Assembly: GCF_006363895.1 (NCBI RefSeq)
Contig: NZ_CP040953.1
Reading direction: 5' to 3' (one strand)
Length of the DNA: 64,000 nucleotides
DNA from: Methylopumilus universalis
GTDB lineage: Bacteria > Pseudomonadota > Gammaproteobacteria > Burkholderiales > Methylophilaceae
The notes beneath the pieces were generated by a model. The model saw only the letters and a list, made by a program, of their open reading frames with translations, made no database searches and was not told the origin of the DNA. Numbering within the stretch: the stretch's first letter is position 1; the number at the start of each line of letters is the position of its first letter. This document shows, one piece after another, positions 7,896-17,007 of this stretch. The position numbers and the translations under genes were made by a program.

Positions 7896-8795
7896 ATGAT
7901 AAGTGAAAAAAATATATCAGCAGCTCAAAGTTACAAAATTACACAAAATGAAATTGGTTTAAAATTTATTACGATTGATAATGAGCTTGCTTCAGCAAAG
8001 ATTGCGCTTCAAGGTGCTCACATTATGCAATGGAAGCCACATGATGTAAAAAATGAAGTGCTCTGGCTTTCAAGCAACGCGAGATTTATGCATGGAAGAT
8101 CTATTCGGGGCGGCGTGCCTATTTGTTGGCCATGGTTTGGCGCCCATCCTTCAGACGGAAGTTTTTGTCCGCATGGATTTGCTAGAGTTATTCCATGGCG
8201 CATTAATGAGATTATTGATTTGGAGAGTGGGGCAACTAAAGTGACACTTGTTATGCTTCCTACCCCCGAAGTGAATAGACAGCTTTCATATCAATTTAAT
8301 TTAGAATTCTCTATCACGATTGGTAGTTCAATCCACCTTGATCTTAAAACAACAAATTTATCTGAACAACCTTTCTTAATTGGTGAGGGATATCACACTT
8401 ATTTTGAGATAAGTGATATTGAAAATATTGAAGTGACTGGATTGGAAAATAAAATCTATTCAGACAAAGCTAGGGGGTATAAAAAATTCACTCAAGAAGA
8501 TCAAATTAAATTTGATGCTGAATTCGATAGAGTTTATTTAAATACAAAAGATACATGTGTGATTCATGACCAAGGGTTTAGTCGGAAAATTACCGTACAA
8601 AAACAGAACAGTGAATCAACAGTTATTTGGACTCCGTGGGATAAAAAAGTTAAAACTATGGTTGATATGGGCACTGAACATGAATGGAAAAAAATGATCT
8701 GTGTGGAAACTGTTAATGCACTGGAAAATAGCGTTATGGTCTATCCAAATCAGTCTCATAACCTAATAGCCGAGTATTTAGTTCAGGAATATTAA
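7896..8795 (+). CDS. D-hexose-6-phosphate mutarotase-like aldose 1-epimerase family protein (YeaD type)
   Basis: A 299-residue protein of the galactose-mutarotase fold, closest in pattern to YeaD, which interconverts anomers of glucose 6-phosphate-type sugars. Supporting stretches are GGVPICWPWFGAHP with the following HGFAR, the mid-protein GEGYHTYFEISDI containing the expected catalytic His, and the C-terminal WTPWDKK and ICVETVNA. It lies 8 bases downstream of ilvD and is probably co-transcribed, although no pathway link is obvious. Family assignment is firm; exact substrate is inference. Confidence 0.85.
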   Translation: MISEKNISAAQSYKITQNEIGLKFITIDNELASAKIALQGAHIMQWKPHDVKNEVLWLSSNARFMHGRSIRGGVPICWPWFGAHPSDGSFCPHGFARVIPWRINEIIDLESGATKVTLVMLPTPEVNRQLSYQFNLEFSITIGSSIHLDLKTTNLSEQPFLIGEGYHTYFEISDIENIEVTGLENKIYSDKARGYKKFTQEDQIKFDAEFDRVYLNTKDTCVIHDQGFSRKITVQKQNSESTVIWTPWDKKVKTMVDMGTEHEWKKMICVETVNALENSVMVYPNQSHNLIAEYLVQEY

Positions 8796-8883
8796 GAGTC
8801 TAATTTTGTTTAAATTGCTTTTAATTTGAATAAGATTAGGAGTATCATAACAATCGCAAAATCAATTTAAGGGTGGAAATAAT

Positions 8884-9204
8884 ATGAAATCAGTAATTTT
8901 AGGTATTGCAATGATCGGTGCGTTCTTAGTAAATCAAGCTCAAGCCGCAGATGCTAAAGCTGCTGAAGCATTGGCTCAAAAAAGCGGATGTTTAGCTTGT
9001 CATGGTGTAGAGAAGAAAGTTCTTGGACCATCTTACAAGGATGTCGCAGCTAAATATAAGAGCGACAAAGGTGCTGAAGCGAAATTAGTAGCTAAAGTAA
9101 AAGCTGGTGGTAGTGGTGTTTGGGGTCCGGTTCCAATGCCGCCTCATCCTCAAGTTAAAGATGAAGATATTAAAACGATCGTACAATGGGTTTTATCGCT
9201 TTAA
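8884..9204 (+). CDS. Small periplasmic class I cytochrome c (c551/c8 type)
   Basis: A 106-residue exported haem protein. Residues 1-21 form a signal peptide ending AQA. The haem site is CLACH, and the sixth ligand is probably a methionine in the PVPMPPHPQ segment; the PxxMPPHP pattern and final IVQWVLSL helix are typical of c551/c552 (cytochrome c8) electron carriers that feed terminal oxidases. It has its own upstream region, a purine-rich ribosome-binding site (AAGGGTGGAAA) and a strong terminator. Its likely partner, a caa3-type oxidase, is encoded at 44073-48441. Alternative roles, such as accepting electrons from a methanol-dehydrogenase cytochrome, cannot be tested here. Confidence 0.9.
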   Translation: MKSVILGIAMIGAFLVNQAQAADAKAAEALAQKSGCLACHGVEKKVLGPSYKDVAAKYKSDKGAEAKLVAKVKAGGSGVWGPVPMPPHPQVKDEDIKTIVQWVLSL

Positions 9205-9223
9205 TCAAGTTTTAAACTTAAAT

Positions 9224-9249
9224 AAAAAACCGGCTTAGGCCGGTTTTTT
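9224..9249. terminator. Bidirectional terminator overlapping the permease stop codon
   Basis: A 6-bp G+C-rich stem (ACCGGC / GCCGGT, loop TTAG) extended by A/T pairs, with a T run on one side and an A run on the other. It ends the cytochrome c transcript. Its loop holds the TAA stop of the convergent permease, so the hairpin also encodes the permease's last residues (KKPA). Confidence 0.88.
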
Positions 9250-10650
9250 ATTTAAGTGACTATGTTTTATTGAATAAGTAAAGTAAAAAACAATCCCAAT
9301 AAACACCCAAATCAAAAATCTTCTCCAAGTTTCGTGGGGCAAGAAAAACATTAAGGCGCCACATGAAAAGATTCCCAAGAGTGGAATAAGGGGATGCCAT
9401 TTATTCTTGAAAGTTGCTTTATTATTTTTGTGAAGTTTACGTATAAAAATGACTCCCAGAGAAACAATCACAAAAGCAGCTAATGTTCCAATATTAACAA
9501 TTTCAGCTAAAGTGCCCAGCGGTATAAAACCAGCAATTAATGAGATGATCAGCCCGCAAAAAACAATAACTTTCACAGGGGTGTTTGTATTTTTATTTAC
9601 CTCAGATAAAGCATGAGGAAGCAATCCATCTCTACTCATTGCGAAGATAATTCTTGTTAAGGCGTAGTAAAGAACAAGCATTACAGTTGTGAGCCCGGCA
9701 ATAACACCAGTAGCGACAACTGCAGAGGCCCATTGAAAGCCTATTTTTTGGAGCGCATAAGCCACAGGCGAAGATACATTAAGTTCTTGATATGGAACAA
9801 CGCCTGTAAGTAATAATGAAACAATAATGTAAATCACAGTACAAAAAGCAAGTGAACCAATAATGCCTTTGGGCAGATCCCTTTGTGGATTGATTGCTTC
9901 TTCAGCGGCAGTTGAAACTGCATCAAAACCAACGTACGCAAAAAATACCAATGAAGCGCCAGCGAGAACACCAACGGTTTTTCCATCAGGTAATGTCGAA
10001 AACCATCCATAAGGCATAAAGGGATGCCAGTTAGCTGGATTTACATTAAAGATAGCAACTGAAATAAATAATGTGATGGTTAGAAGTTTAATAAAAACCA
10101 TCGCAGCATTAAATTTAGCACTTTGCTTTGCGCCGACAATAAGTAAGGACATCATGATTAATATAATGACCATTGCAGGAAGATTGACTAAACCTCCCAA
10201 TGAAGGGGCTTTTGATAATGACTCCGGAAGACCAAGACCCATAGCGGTCAGAGCATTATTAAAATAGCCAGACCAGCCATTTGCAACTGCAGCAATAGAC
10301 ATTCCGTATTCCATTAGCAGAATCCACCCCATAATCCATGCAAAGAATTCACCAAAGGCAACATAACTATAGCCATATGCACTTCCACAGCCACCAATCG
10401 AAGATGAAAGTTCTGCATAAGCTAAAGCTGCAAAAGCACAAGCAAAGCCCGATACTATAAAAGATAAAATGACTGCAGGGCCAGCTTGGTTAGCGGCCGC
10501 AATACCGGTTAAAACAAAAATACCGGTGCCAATGATGCATCCTATACCAAGTAATGTAAGGTCTAGCGCACTCAAACATTTTTTTAAATGCGCTGGATGC
10601 TTATGGTTAATATTTTTTTTTCTAAGAATTTTTTTAAATAGATTATTCAT
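9235..10650 (-). CDS. APC-superfamily amino acid permease (YfnA / cationic amino acid transporter type)
   Basis: An inner-membrane transporter of 471 residues with about 12 hydrophobic helices. The unwound first helix carries GIGCIIGTGIFVLTG, the amino-acid binding motif of the APC family, and GFDAVSTAAEEAINPQRDLP is typical of the CAT/YfnA branch. Its ATG lies inside the end of hemF (8-base overlap), so it is the last gene of the long polA-to-permease array. Substrate specificity cannot be read from the sequence. Confidence 0.9.
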   Translation of the reverse strand: MNNLFKKILRKKNINHKHPAHLKKCLSALDLTLLGIGCIIGTGIFVLTGIAAANQAGPAVILSFIVSGFACAFAALAYAELSSSIGGCGSAYGYSYVAFGEFFAWIMGWILLMEYGMSIAAVANGWSGYFNNALTAMGLGLPESLSKAPSLGGLVNLPAMVIILIMMSLLIVGAKQSAKFNAAMVFIKLLTITLFISVAIFNVNPANWHPFMPYGWFSTLPDGKTVGVLAGASLVFFAYVGFDAVSTAAEEAINPQRDLPKGIIGSLAFCTVIYIIVSLLLTGVVPYQELNVSSPVAYALQKIGFQWASAVVATGVIAGLTTVMLVLYYALTRIIFAMSRDGLLPHALSEVNKNTNTPVKVIVFCGLIISLIAGFIPLGTLAEIVNIGTLAAFVIVSLGVIFIRKLHKNNKATFKNKWHPLIPLLGIFSCGALMFFLPHETWRRFLIWVFIGIVFYFTYSIKHSHLNKKPA

Positions 10651-11551
10651 GATTCAGCCAATCTTTATTCGTTAAAAAATATGTATATAATTTTTCTTCT
10701 TTACTGCCTGGATCTGGTTTCCAATCATATTTCCATTGAACCATTGGTGGCATTGACATTAAAATTGATTCAGTTCTACCGTTAGATTGCAAACCAAACA
10801 AAGTGCCACGATCAAATATTAAATTGAATTCTACATAACGACCGCGTCGATATAACTGGAATTCTCTTTCTTTCTCAGTGTACTGAATATCTTTTCTTCT
10901 TTGCAGAATGGGCAGATAAGCGTTTAAAAAAACATCACCCACCGATTTATTCAAACTAAAAGACTTATCAAAACCTAAGCGATTAAAATCATCATAGAAA
11001 ATACCGCCAATCCCTCTAGGCTCTTTGCGATGCTTTAGATAGAAGTATTCATCACAATTCTTTTTAAATTCCAAATAAAAGTTTCTATCATATGAATCGA
11101 GCATAGTTTTAAGTGTCTGATGAAAATGAATTGCATCTTCGTCGAAGCCGTAATAGGGAGTGAGATCCATACCACCGCCAAACCACCATATATCTTCATA
11201 GCCTTCTTTTTTTGCAATAAAAAATCTAACATTCATATGCACTGTCGGCGCATATGGATTTTTAGGGTGAAAGACTAGCGATAACCCCATAGCCTCCCAT
11301 TTTCTATCTGCCGCCTCTGGATGACTAGCGCTTGCTGATCTGGGCAACTTGTCACCTAAGACATGTGAGAATCCAACGCCAGCTCTTTCAAATACGTTAC
11401 CATTTTCTAAGAGACAAGAAGTTCCACCGCCACCTTCTTTTCTTTGCCATGAGTCATTAATAAAATTTTTTCCATCAACAATCTGAATTGTTTCGACAAT
11501 CTTAGTTTGAAGGTTATTAAAGTACTCAAAAACTACATTTGAATTAATCAT
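10643..11551 (-). CDS. hemF: Oxygen-dependent coproporphyrinogen III oxidase
   Basis: Converts coproporphyrinogen III to protoporphyrinogen IX by aerobic oxidative decarboxylation of two propionates. It has 302 residues, as in E. coli HemF. Signature stretches are GGGGTSCLLENGNVFERAGV, HMNVRFF, WWFGGGMDLTPYYGF, the HRKEPRGIGGIFYDDF segment and RYVEFNLIFDRGTLFGLQ. Along with hemJ at 54771 and ctaA/ctaB it belongs to the haem supply for the oxidase cluster. It starts one base after tsaC ends. Its oxygen dependence fits an aerobic lifestyle. Confidence 0.97.
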   Translation of the reverse strand: MINSNVVFEYFNNLQTKIVETIQIVDGKNFINDSWQRKEGGGGTSCLLENGNVFERAGVGFSHVLGDKLPRSASASHPEAADRKWEAMGLSLVFHPKNPYAPTVHMNVRFFIAKKEGYEDIWWFGGGMDLTPYYGFDEDAIHFHQTLKTMLDSYDRNFYLEFKKNCDEYFYLKHRKEPRGIGGIFYDDFNRLGFDKSFSLNKSVGDVFLNAYLPILQRRKDIQYTEKEREFQLYRRGRYVEFNLIFDRGTLFGLQSNGRTESILMSMPPMVQWKYDWKPDPGSKEEKLYTYFLTNKDWLNHE

Positions 11552-11552
11552 A

Positions 11553-12095
11553 TTATTTTCTAATTATTCTTTTACTAAAAAAATCTTGGATCGTTGTAGG
11601 TTTTTTTTCACTACCAATATTTCCTTCAATGATCTTTACTTTATCTCCATATAAATTTTTACATGCCCTAAGAGTTTTGATGGATTGTTTATGGCTTAAA
11701 TTAGCACTTGTTGAGGTGATTGGAAAGTTGATTGAATTTAATAAATTCAAAGTGCTTTTAATTTTAGGAAGTCTTATAGCAATGTTTTGACTGCTACCCC
11801 TTAACCATAAAGGGCAATAATTAGACGCAGGGACTAACCAAGTATGAGGCCCAGGCCATTTATCCATCATTTCTTTTTTTTGTTTCTCTGACAGATCTCG
11901 CATATATGCACGCAAATGATTTATCTTGGAGCTAATTAAAATAAAACCTTTTGACCGGGCTCTTTTTTTTAAACATATAATTTTTTCTACCGCATATTTA
12001 TTTTTTGGATCACAACCCAATCCATAACACGACTCAGTAGGGTAGGCTATAACGCCACCTTGTTTTAGATATCGGATTAAGCGTTGATTAGCCAA
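11553..12095 (-). CDS. tsaC: Threonylcarbamoyl-AMP synthase
   Basis: Makes L-threonylcarbamoyladenylate from threonine, bicarbonate and ATP, the first step of the t6A37 modification of ANN-decoding tRNAs. The 180-residue protein is a single YrdC/Sua5 domain with the start GGVIAYPTESCYGLGCDP, the KKRARSKGFILI lysine-rich segment, WPGPHTWLVP and ITSTSANLS. It lacks the extra Sua5 domain, so it is the short TsaC form. Its partner tsaB is at 36986. It lies between purD and hemF with near-zero spacing. Confidence 0.94.
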   Translation of the reverse strand: MANQRLIRYLKQGGVIAYPTESCYGLGCDPKNKYAVEKIICLKKRARSKGFILISSKINHLRAYMRDLSEKQKKEMMDKWPGPHTWLVPASNYCPLWLRGSSQNIAIRLPKIKSTLNLLNSINFPITSTSANLSHKQSIKTLRACKNLYGDKVKIIEGNIGSEKKPTTIQDFFSKRIIRK

Positions 12096-12096
12096 T

Positions 12097-13368
12097 TTAA
12101 TTATTATTTAATGCTCTGTAACCTATATCTTTTCGATATTGGACACCATTAAATTTAACAGTATTGATAGCCTCATACGCTTTAAATTGTGCTTCTTTGA
12201 CAGAGTTACCAAGTGCAGTGACAGCTAAAACTCTTCCGCCGGAAGTAAGAAGCTTATTATCTTTGTATACAGTACCTGCATGAAAAATATAGCTGTCAGG
12301 AATAATGCGATCTTCAATATGAATTTCATCGTTTAGCCTTGGAGATTCAGGGTAACCTGCTGATGCTAAAACGACAGCTAGCGCTGTTCTTGTATCCCAT
12401 TTAATTTCTAATGAATCAAGATGTCCGAGAGCTGCTTTGTATAGCATTTCAAACAAATCACTTTTCAGCCTCATGAGAATGGGCTGTGTTTCAGGGTCAC
12501 CCATACGGCAATTAAATTCTAATGTTTTTACATCGCCCTTTTTAGTTATCATGAGACCTGCATAAAGAAATCCAGTAAAAGGAATACCATCTTTAGCCAT
12601 ACCATAAATAGTGGGGGAGATAATCTCTTCCATGACTTTAGAATAAATTTCGTTAGTTACTATAGGAGCTGGAGAATAAGCCCCCATCCCCCCTGTGTTA
12701 GGGCCCATATCATGATCTAAAAGCCTTTTATGGTCTTGACTTGTAGCAAGCGGTAGAATTGTTTTGCCATCACATACCACCATAAAGCTAGCTTCTTCAC
12801 CCTCAAGAAATTCTTCGATCACAACTTTAGCCCCTGCATCACCAAATTTATTGTCTACAAGCATAAAGTCGATTGCTTCATGAGCTTCTTCGACTGTCAT
12901 AGCAACAATGACACCTTTTCCAGAAGCCAAACCATCAGCCTTGATCACAATGGGTGCGCCATGCTCAGCAATATATTGATGTGCTTCATCTGGCATTTTA
13001 AATGTTCTATATTTTGCAGTAGGAATGTTGTGCCTATACATGAAGTCTTTGGCAAAATCCTTAGAGCTTTCAAGTTGAGCAGCTTTTTGAGTAGGCCCAA
13101 AAATATTCAAATTTTTAAATCTAAATAAATCAACAATACCTTTAGAAAGCGGTAGCTCCGGGCCAACAACAGTCAGATCAATTTTTTCTTTAATTGCAAA
13201 ATCTGAAAGAAGATTAATATCGGTTAGATCAATATTTTTGAATTTTGGATTGAGATAAGTGCCGCCATTGCCTGGTGCAATAAAAATAGCACTTACTTTG
13301 ATACTTTGAGAAAGTTTCCATGCCATTGCATGTTCTCTGCCGCCACTTCCAATGACAAGAACTTTCAT
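12097..13368 (-). CDS. purD: Phosphoribosylamine-glycine ligase (GARS)
   Basis: ATP-grasp ligase joining glycine to 5-phosphoribosylamine, the second step of purine synthesis. It has 423 residues, typical for the single-domain bacterial enzyme. Visible motifs are the N-terminal VIGSGGREHAMAWKL, the ATP-grasp segment IVIKADGLASGKGVIVA, the family signature HDMGPNTGGMGAYSPAP and RMGDPETQ. purH lies 3 bases upstream on the same strand, so two purine genes are adjacent, the same purH-purD pairing as in E. coli. Confidence 0.97.
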   Translation of the reverse strand: MKVLVIGSGGREHAMAWKLSQSIKVSAIFIAPGNGGTYLNPKFKNIDLTDINLLSDFAIKEKIDLTVVGPELPLSKGIVDLFRFKNLNIFGPTQKAAQLESSKDFAKDFMYRHNIPTAKYRTFKMPDEAHQYIAEHGAPIVIKADGLASGKGVIVAMTVEEAHEAIDFMLVDNKFGDAGAKVVIEEFLEGEEASFMVVCDGKTILPLATSQDHKRLLDHDMGPNTGGMGAYSPAPIVTNEIYSKVMEEIISPTIYGMAKDGIPFTGFLYAGLMITKKGDVKTLEFNCRMGDPETQPILMRLKSDLFEMLYKAALGHLDSLEIKWDTRTALAVVLASAGYPESPRLNDEIHIEDRIIPDSYIFHAGTVYKDNKLLTSGGRVLAVTALGNSVKEAQFKAYEAINTVKFNGVQYRKDIGYRALNNN

Positions 13369-13371
13369 AAA

Positions 13372-14931
13372 TTAATGCCTAAAGTGACGATATCCAGTAA
13401 ATAACATGACGAGACCTAATTCATCGGCAGCAGAGATAACTTCTTCATCTCTAAGGCTTCCGCCAGGCTGAATAACACATTTTGCGCCAGCCGTGGCAAG
13501 CACATCAATACCATCCCTAAAAGGAAAGAACGCGTCTGAAGCGACCACTGAATTTATTAAATCGAGATTTGCATTTTGAGCTTTGATCGATGCAATCTTG
13601 GTACTGTCTACTCTGCTCATTTGGCCTGCACCGATTCCTAATGTTTGATTATTTTTACAAAATACAATCGCATTTGATTTGACATATTTAGCGACGCGCC
13701 ATGCAAAAAGCATGTCAGCCATTTGTTCTTGGTTAGGCTTGAGTTTAGAAACTATTTTGCAATGATCCATATCGATATTGAAATTATCTGGTGATTGAAC
13801 GAGCAAACCGCCACCAATTTTTTTTAATTCAAAAGCATTGAAGTTGTTATCCAAAGTTACCTCTAGCAATCGAATGTTTGGTTTTGATTCAAATATTTTA
13901 AGTGACTCGGCCTCGTAAGAGGGAGCGATTACAACTTCCACAAATTGCGAAATAATTTGAGATGCAGTATTTTTGTCTAACGCTGTATTGCAAGCAATAA
14001 TACCGCCAAATGCAGAAGTTGGATCAGTTGAAAATGCTTTCTTATAAGCATCTAATAAGTCCTTAGAAGAGCCTACTCCGCATGGGTTGGCATGTTTTAC
14101 GATTACGCAAGAAGGAAGCTTAAAGCTTTTAACGCATTCCCACGCTGTATCTGCGTCATTTAAGTTATTGTATGAAAGCTCCTTGCCTTGTAATTGTTTA
14201 AAGCTTGCTAATGATCCTTTGGTTGCTATTTCATCAACGTAAAACGATGCACTTTGATGAGGATTCTCGCCGTAACGTAAATCCATCTTTTTATTAAATG
14301 CGAGGTTAAGTTTTTTAGGGTAAGTTACATTTTTATTTGTATCTAGTCCATTAAGATAATTTGAAATAGCTAAATCATATTTGGCAGTATGTTCAAAAGC
14401 TTTTTTAGCCAAAATAAATCTACATTCCAGATTAAGGGCGCCATCATTTTTCTTTAATGCATCTTCAATCATTTTATAATCCGAACTATCAGTTACTACA
14501 GCTACACCATTATAATTTTTGGCTGAAGATCTAATCATTGCTGGACCGCCGATATCTATATTCTCAATAGCTTCAGATAGCGGACAGTTTTCTTTGGATA
14601 TTGTCGCTTCGAATGGATATAAGTTCACTACCACCAAATCAATTAAAGGAATATTAGATTTAATCATCGTTTGTAGATGTTTTTCGTCATCTCTTTTTCC
14701 GAGAATGCCGCCATGTATCTTTGGATGAAGTGTTTTTACTCTACCGTCTAACATTTCAGGGAAGCCAGTGTAATCACTGACCTCAATGACAGGAATATTA
14801 TTTTCAGCAAATAATTTTGCTGTACCCCCAGTAGATAAAATTTCAACGTTGTACTTAATTAGTATCTTAGCGAAATCGATAATGCCTTTTTTGTCTGATA
14901 CGCTTATAAGGGCTCTTTTTATTTTAATCAT
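13372..14931 (-). CDS. purH: Bifunctional AICAR transformylase / IMP cyclohydrolase
   Basis: Catalyses the last two steps of de novo purine synthesis, formyl transfer to AICAR and ring closure to IMP. The 519-residue protein has the N-terminal IMP cyclohydrolase domain (SVSDKKGI, STGGTAKLF, GFPEMLDGRVKTLHPKIHGG) and the transformylase domain with the catalytic KHANPCGVG motif, then AFGGIIACN and FFPFRDGID. Everything needed is present. It lies 2 bases downstream of fis and 3 bases upstream of purD in one transcription array. Confidence 0.97.
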   Translation of the reverse strand: MIKIKRALISVSDKKGIIDFAKILIKYNVEILSTGGTAKLFAENNIPVIEVSDYTGFPEMLDGRVKTLHPKIHGGILGKRDDEKHLQTMIKSNIPLIDLVVVNLYPFEATISKENCPLSEAIENIDIGGPAMIRSSAKNYNGVAVVTDSSDYKMIEDALKKNDGALNLECRFILAKKAFEHTAKYDLAISNYLNGLDTNKNVTYPKKLNLAFNKKMDLRYGENPHQSASFYVDEIATKGSLASFKQLQGKELSYNNLNDADTAWECVKSFKLPSCVIVKHANPCGVGSSKDLLDAYKKAFSTDPTSAFGGIIACNTALDKNTASQIISQFVEVVIAPSYEAESLKIFESKPNIRLLEVTLDNNFNAFELKKIGGGLLVQSPDNFNIDMDHCKIVSKLKPNQEQMADMLFAWRVAKYVKSNAIVFCKNNQTLGIGAGQMSRVDSTKIASIKAQNANLDLINSVVASDAFFPFRDGIDVLATAGAKCVIQPGGSLRDEEVISAADELGLVMLFTGYRHFRH

Positions 14932-14933
14932 AA

Positions 14934-15173
14934 CTAGATATCAATTTTATGTTGTTTTAACTTTTTTCTGAGTGTGTTTCTATTAAGACCAAGAATTTCT
15001 GCAGCCTTACTTTGGTTGCCTTTTGAAATGCCCATAATATAAGTTAATAGTGGCTTCTCTACGATACCGATGACCATATCGTAAACATTCGTGGGATGTT
15101 CGCCATCCAAGTCTTTGAAGTATTGATCTAAAGACTCGTTTACACAATCCGGAATATCTGTTTTCTTTTCCAT
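14934..15173 (-). CDS. fis: Fis-family DNA-binding protein
   Basis: A 79-residue nucleoid-associated protein. The C-terminal helix-turn-helix (GNQSKAAEILGLNRNTLRKKLKQHKI) is the Fis signature, and the preceding helices form the dimerisation core. The start codon overlaps the dusB stop by one base (TAATG), so it is translated from the dusB-fis message, the same pair as in E. coli, where Fis controls growth-rate-dependent transcription and DNA bending. The N-terminal beta-hairpin arm is short, as in other betaproteobacterial homologues, so a role in recombination should not be assumed. Confidence 0.93.
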   Translation of the reverse strand: MEKKTDIPDCVNESLDQYFKDLDGEHPTNVYDMVIGIVEKPLLTYIMGISKGNQSKAAEILGLNRNTLRKKLKQHKIDI

Positions 15174-16183
15174 TAAGCTACCAACATTTCTTCTTCATAC
15201 TTTATATATGGGGATTCGATTGAAAGAAAATTAAAATAATCTTCGATTGTTTTAATTTGAGCATCGATTGTTTCAATTGTATTCATATGGTGTCTAAAAT
15301 TTGCAGAATTTTTTAATCCTTTTGTGTACCAAGAGATATGTTTTCTAGCAATTTTTAATCCTGCGTTTTCACCATAAAAATCATAAAGCTCCTTCACATG
15401 AGCAATCGTTATATTTTTTATTTCATAAGTGGACGGGTTATCTAAATGCTTTCCTGTTTTAAGATAGTGATCAATTTCTCTAAAAATCCAAGGTTTACCT
15501 TGGGCAGCTCTTCCGATCATTACTCCATCTACACCGGTGTAATCTAAAACAAATTTAGCTTTTTCTGGTGAAGTAATATCACCATTCGCAATAACGGGAA
15601 TTCTGACTGACTGTTTTACTTCGGCGATGGTGTCATATTCTGCATCACCCATGTACAAACAAGCTCTTGTTCTGCCATGAATAGCTAATGCTTTAATACC
15701 AATGTCTTCGGCAATTTTTGCAATTTCTATCGCATTACGATTTTTAGTGTCCCAACCAGTTCTTATTTTTAATGTGACAGGAACATCTACAGATTTAACC
15801 ACGGAAGACAATATTTTTTGTACAAGCGGTTCATCTTTAAGAAGTGCTGATCCTGCCATGACATTACATATTTTTTTCGCAGGACAGCCCATATTGATAT
15901 CGATAATTTGAGCGCCATGATCTACGTTAAATTGAGCTGCTTCAGCCATCATTTTTGGATCAGCGCCAGCAATTTGAACTGAAATTGGATCTACTTCACC
16001 TTCGTGATTGGCGCGACGAAGTGTTTTTTCGCTGCCGTATAGAAGAGAATTTGATGTCACCATTTCACTTACCGCCATGCCAGCGCCAAACTTTTTACAA
16101 AGTTGACGGAAAGGACGGTCTGTGACGCCTGCCATGGGCGCGACTACGAGATTATTTTTAATGGAAATGGAACCTATTTGCAC
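15173..16183 (-). CDS. dusB: tRNA-dihydrouridine synthase B
   Basis: FMN enzyme reducing a uridine in the tRNA D-loop to dihydrouridine with NADPH. The 336-residue protein begins with the barrel motif VVAPMAGVTDRPFRQL, contains the conserved INMGCPAKKICN segment with the catalytic Cys, KIRTGWD, IHGRTR and IANGDI, and finishes with the helical RNA-binding domain. It precedes fis in the classic dusB-fis pair. The 74-base gap upstream holds a small hairpin. Subfamily B is supported by the fis linkage. Confidence 0.95.
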   Translation of the reverse strand: MQIGSISIKNNLVVAPMAGVTDRPFRQLCKKFGAGMAVSEMVTSNSLLYGSEKTLRRANHEGEVDPISVQIAGADPKMMAEAAQFNVDHGAQIIDINMGCPAKKICNVMAGSALLKDEPLVQKILSSVVKSVDVPVTLKIRTGWDTKNRNAIEIAKIAEDIGIKALAIHGRTRACLYMGDAEYDTIAEVKQSVRIPVIANGDITSPEKAKFVLDYTGVDGVMIGRAAQGKPWIFREIDHYLKTGKHLDNPSTYEIKNITIAHVKELYDFYGENAGLKIARKHISWYTKGLKNSANFRHHMNTIETIDAQIKTIEDYFNFLSIESPYIKYEEEMLVA

Positions 16184-16257
16184 TGTGTTTATATTTGCTT
16201 AGGGAAAGCTGCCTATTTTATAGGCAAATGGCTTTTTATAAAAGTGAAGTCTTCAAA

Positions 16258-17007
16258 TTACTTATGCCATGCATAGCCTAAATTAACAATTTTAGTTTGT
16301 ATCTCTAAAAGGGCTTTATCAACTGAATTTGATGGGCCTTTAACACCCAGCTCAATAGTCTTGATGGGCTTTAATTTGGGCAGGCTAAAAAGTTTAATTT
16401 CTGGATATTTTTTTACAATCTCATTCATCAAATCGATCAATTTACTTTCACTTACATCATTAATCCAAATCGAAGCTTCGGCAAAATCATTTTGATTTAA
16501 TAGCTGCTGATAGTGGGTATTGAGAATCCATTCGACCATCGGCCAAGCCATTTCAGGAAAACCTGGCAGGAAATGATAATCATTAATTTTAAATCCAGGA
16601 ATTTTATTAACGTCGTTTGGAATCAATAATGCACCCTCTGGAATATCTGCCATTAAAACTCTTTTTGGATAAGCTCCATCACCAAAATGTTCTTCAATAA
16701 GTTTGACAGCTTCATTATTTCTCATTAATTGAAGATCAAAAGCGATTGCAGCAGCCTGTCTTGTGAAGTCATCTGGTGTTGCACCAATGCCACCAAAAGA
16801 GAAAACAACAGTCTTAGAGTTTGTTGACTCTTTGATAGATTGAATAATACTTTTCGAATCGTCTTGAATATATTTCACCCAAGACAATAAAAGACCATAT
16901 TTTTTTAATGTTTTTTTTAAGTATTCAAAATGTTTATCTTCTCTTTTGCCAGATAAAATTTCATCACCAATAATTAAAGCGCCAAATTCCATTCTAGTGA
17001 GCTGCAT
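16258..17007 (-). CDS. CinA-like molybdopterin-binding domain protein
   Basis: A 249-residue protein with only the MoCF/MoaB-like domain of CinA (competence/damage-inducible protein A family). The start GALIIGDEILSGKREDKH, VFSFGGIGATPDDFTRQAAA and the PGFPEMAWPM segment are the family hallmarks. Full-length CinA (about 400 residues) also has a C-terminal nicotinamide-nucleotide amidase domain; it is absent and not found in another frame nearby, so this is the short form rather than a frameshifted gene. In related short forms an ADP-ribose or nucleotide pyrophosphatase role is possible but unproven here. It overlaps the polA 3' end by 14 bases. Confidence 0.85.
   Translation of the reverse strand: MQLTRMEFGALIIGDEILSGKREDKHFEYLKKTLKKYGLLLSWVKYIQDDSKSIIQSIKESTNSKTVVFSFGGIGATPDDFTRQAAAIAFDLQLMRNNEAVKLIEEHFGDGAYPKRVLMADIPEGALLIPNDVNKIPGFKINDYHFLPGFPEMAWPMVEWILNTHYQQLLNQNDFAEASIWINDVSESKLIDLMNEIVKKYPEIKLFSLPKLKPIKTIELGVKGPSNSVDKALLEIQTKIVNLGYAWHK

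Noticed and set aside
16184..17007. Frameshifted full-length cinA
   Set aside because: The bases after the stop are only 74 to dusB and encode nothing like the amidase domain in any frame, so it is a short gene, not a broken one.
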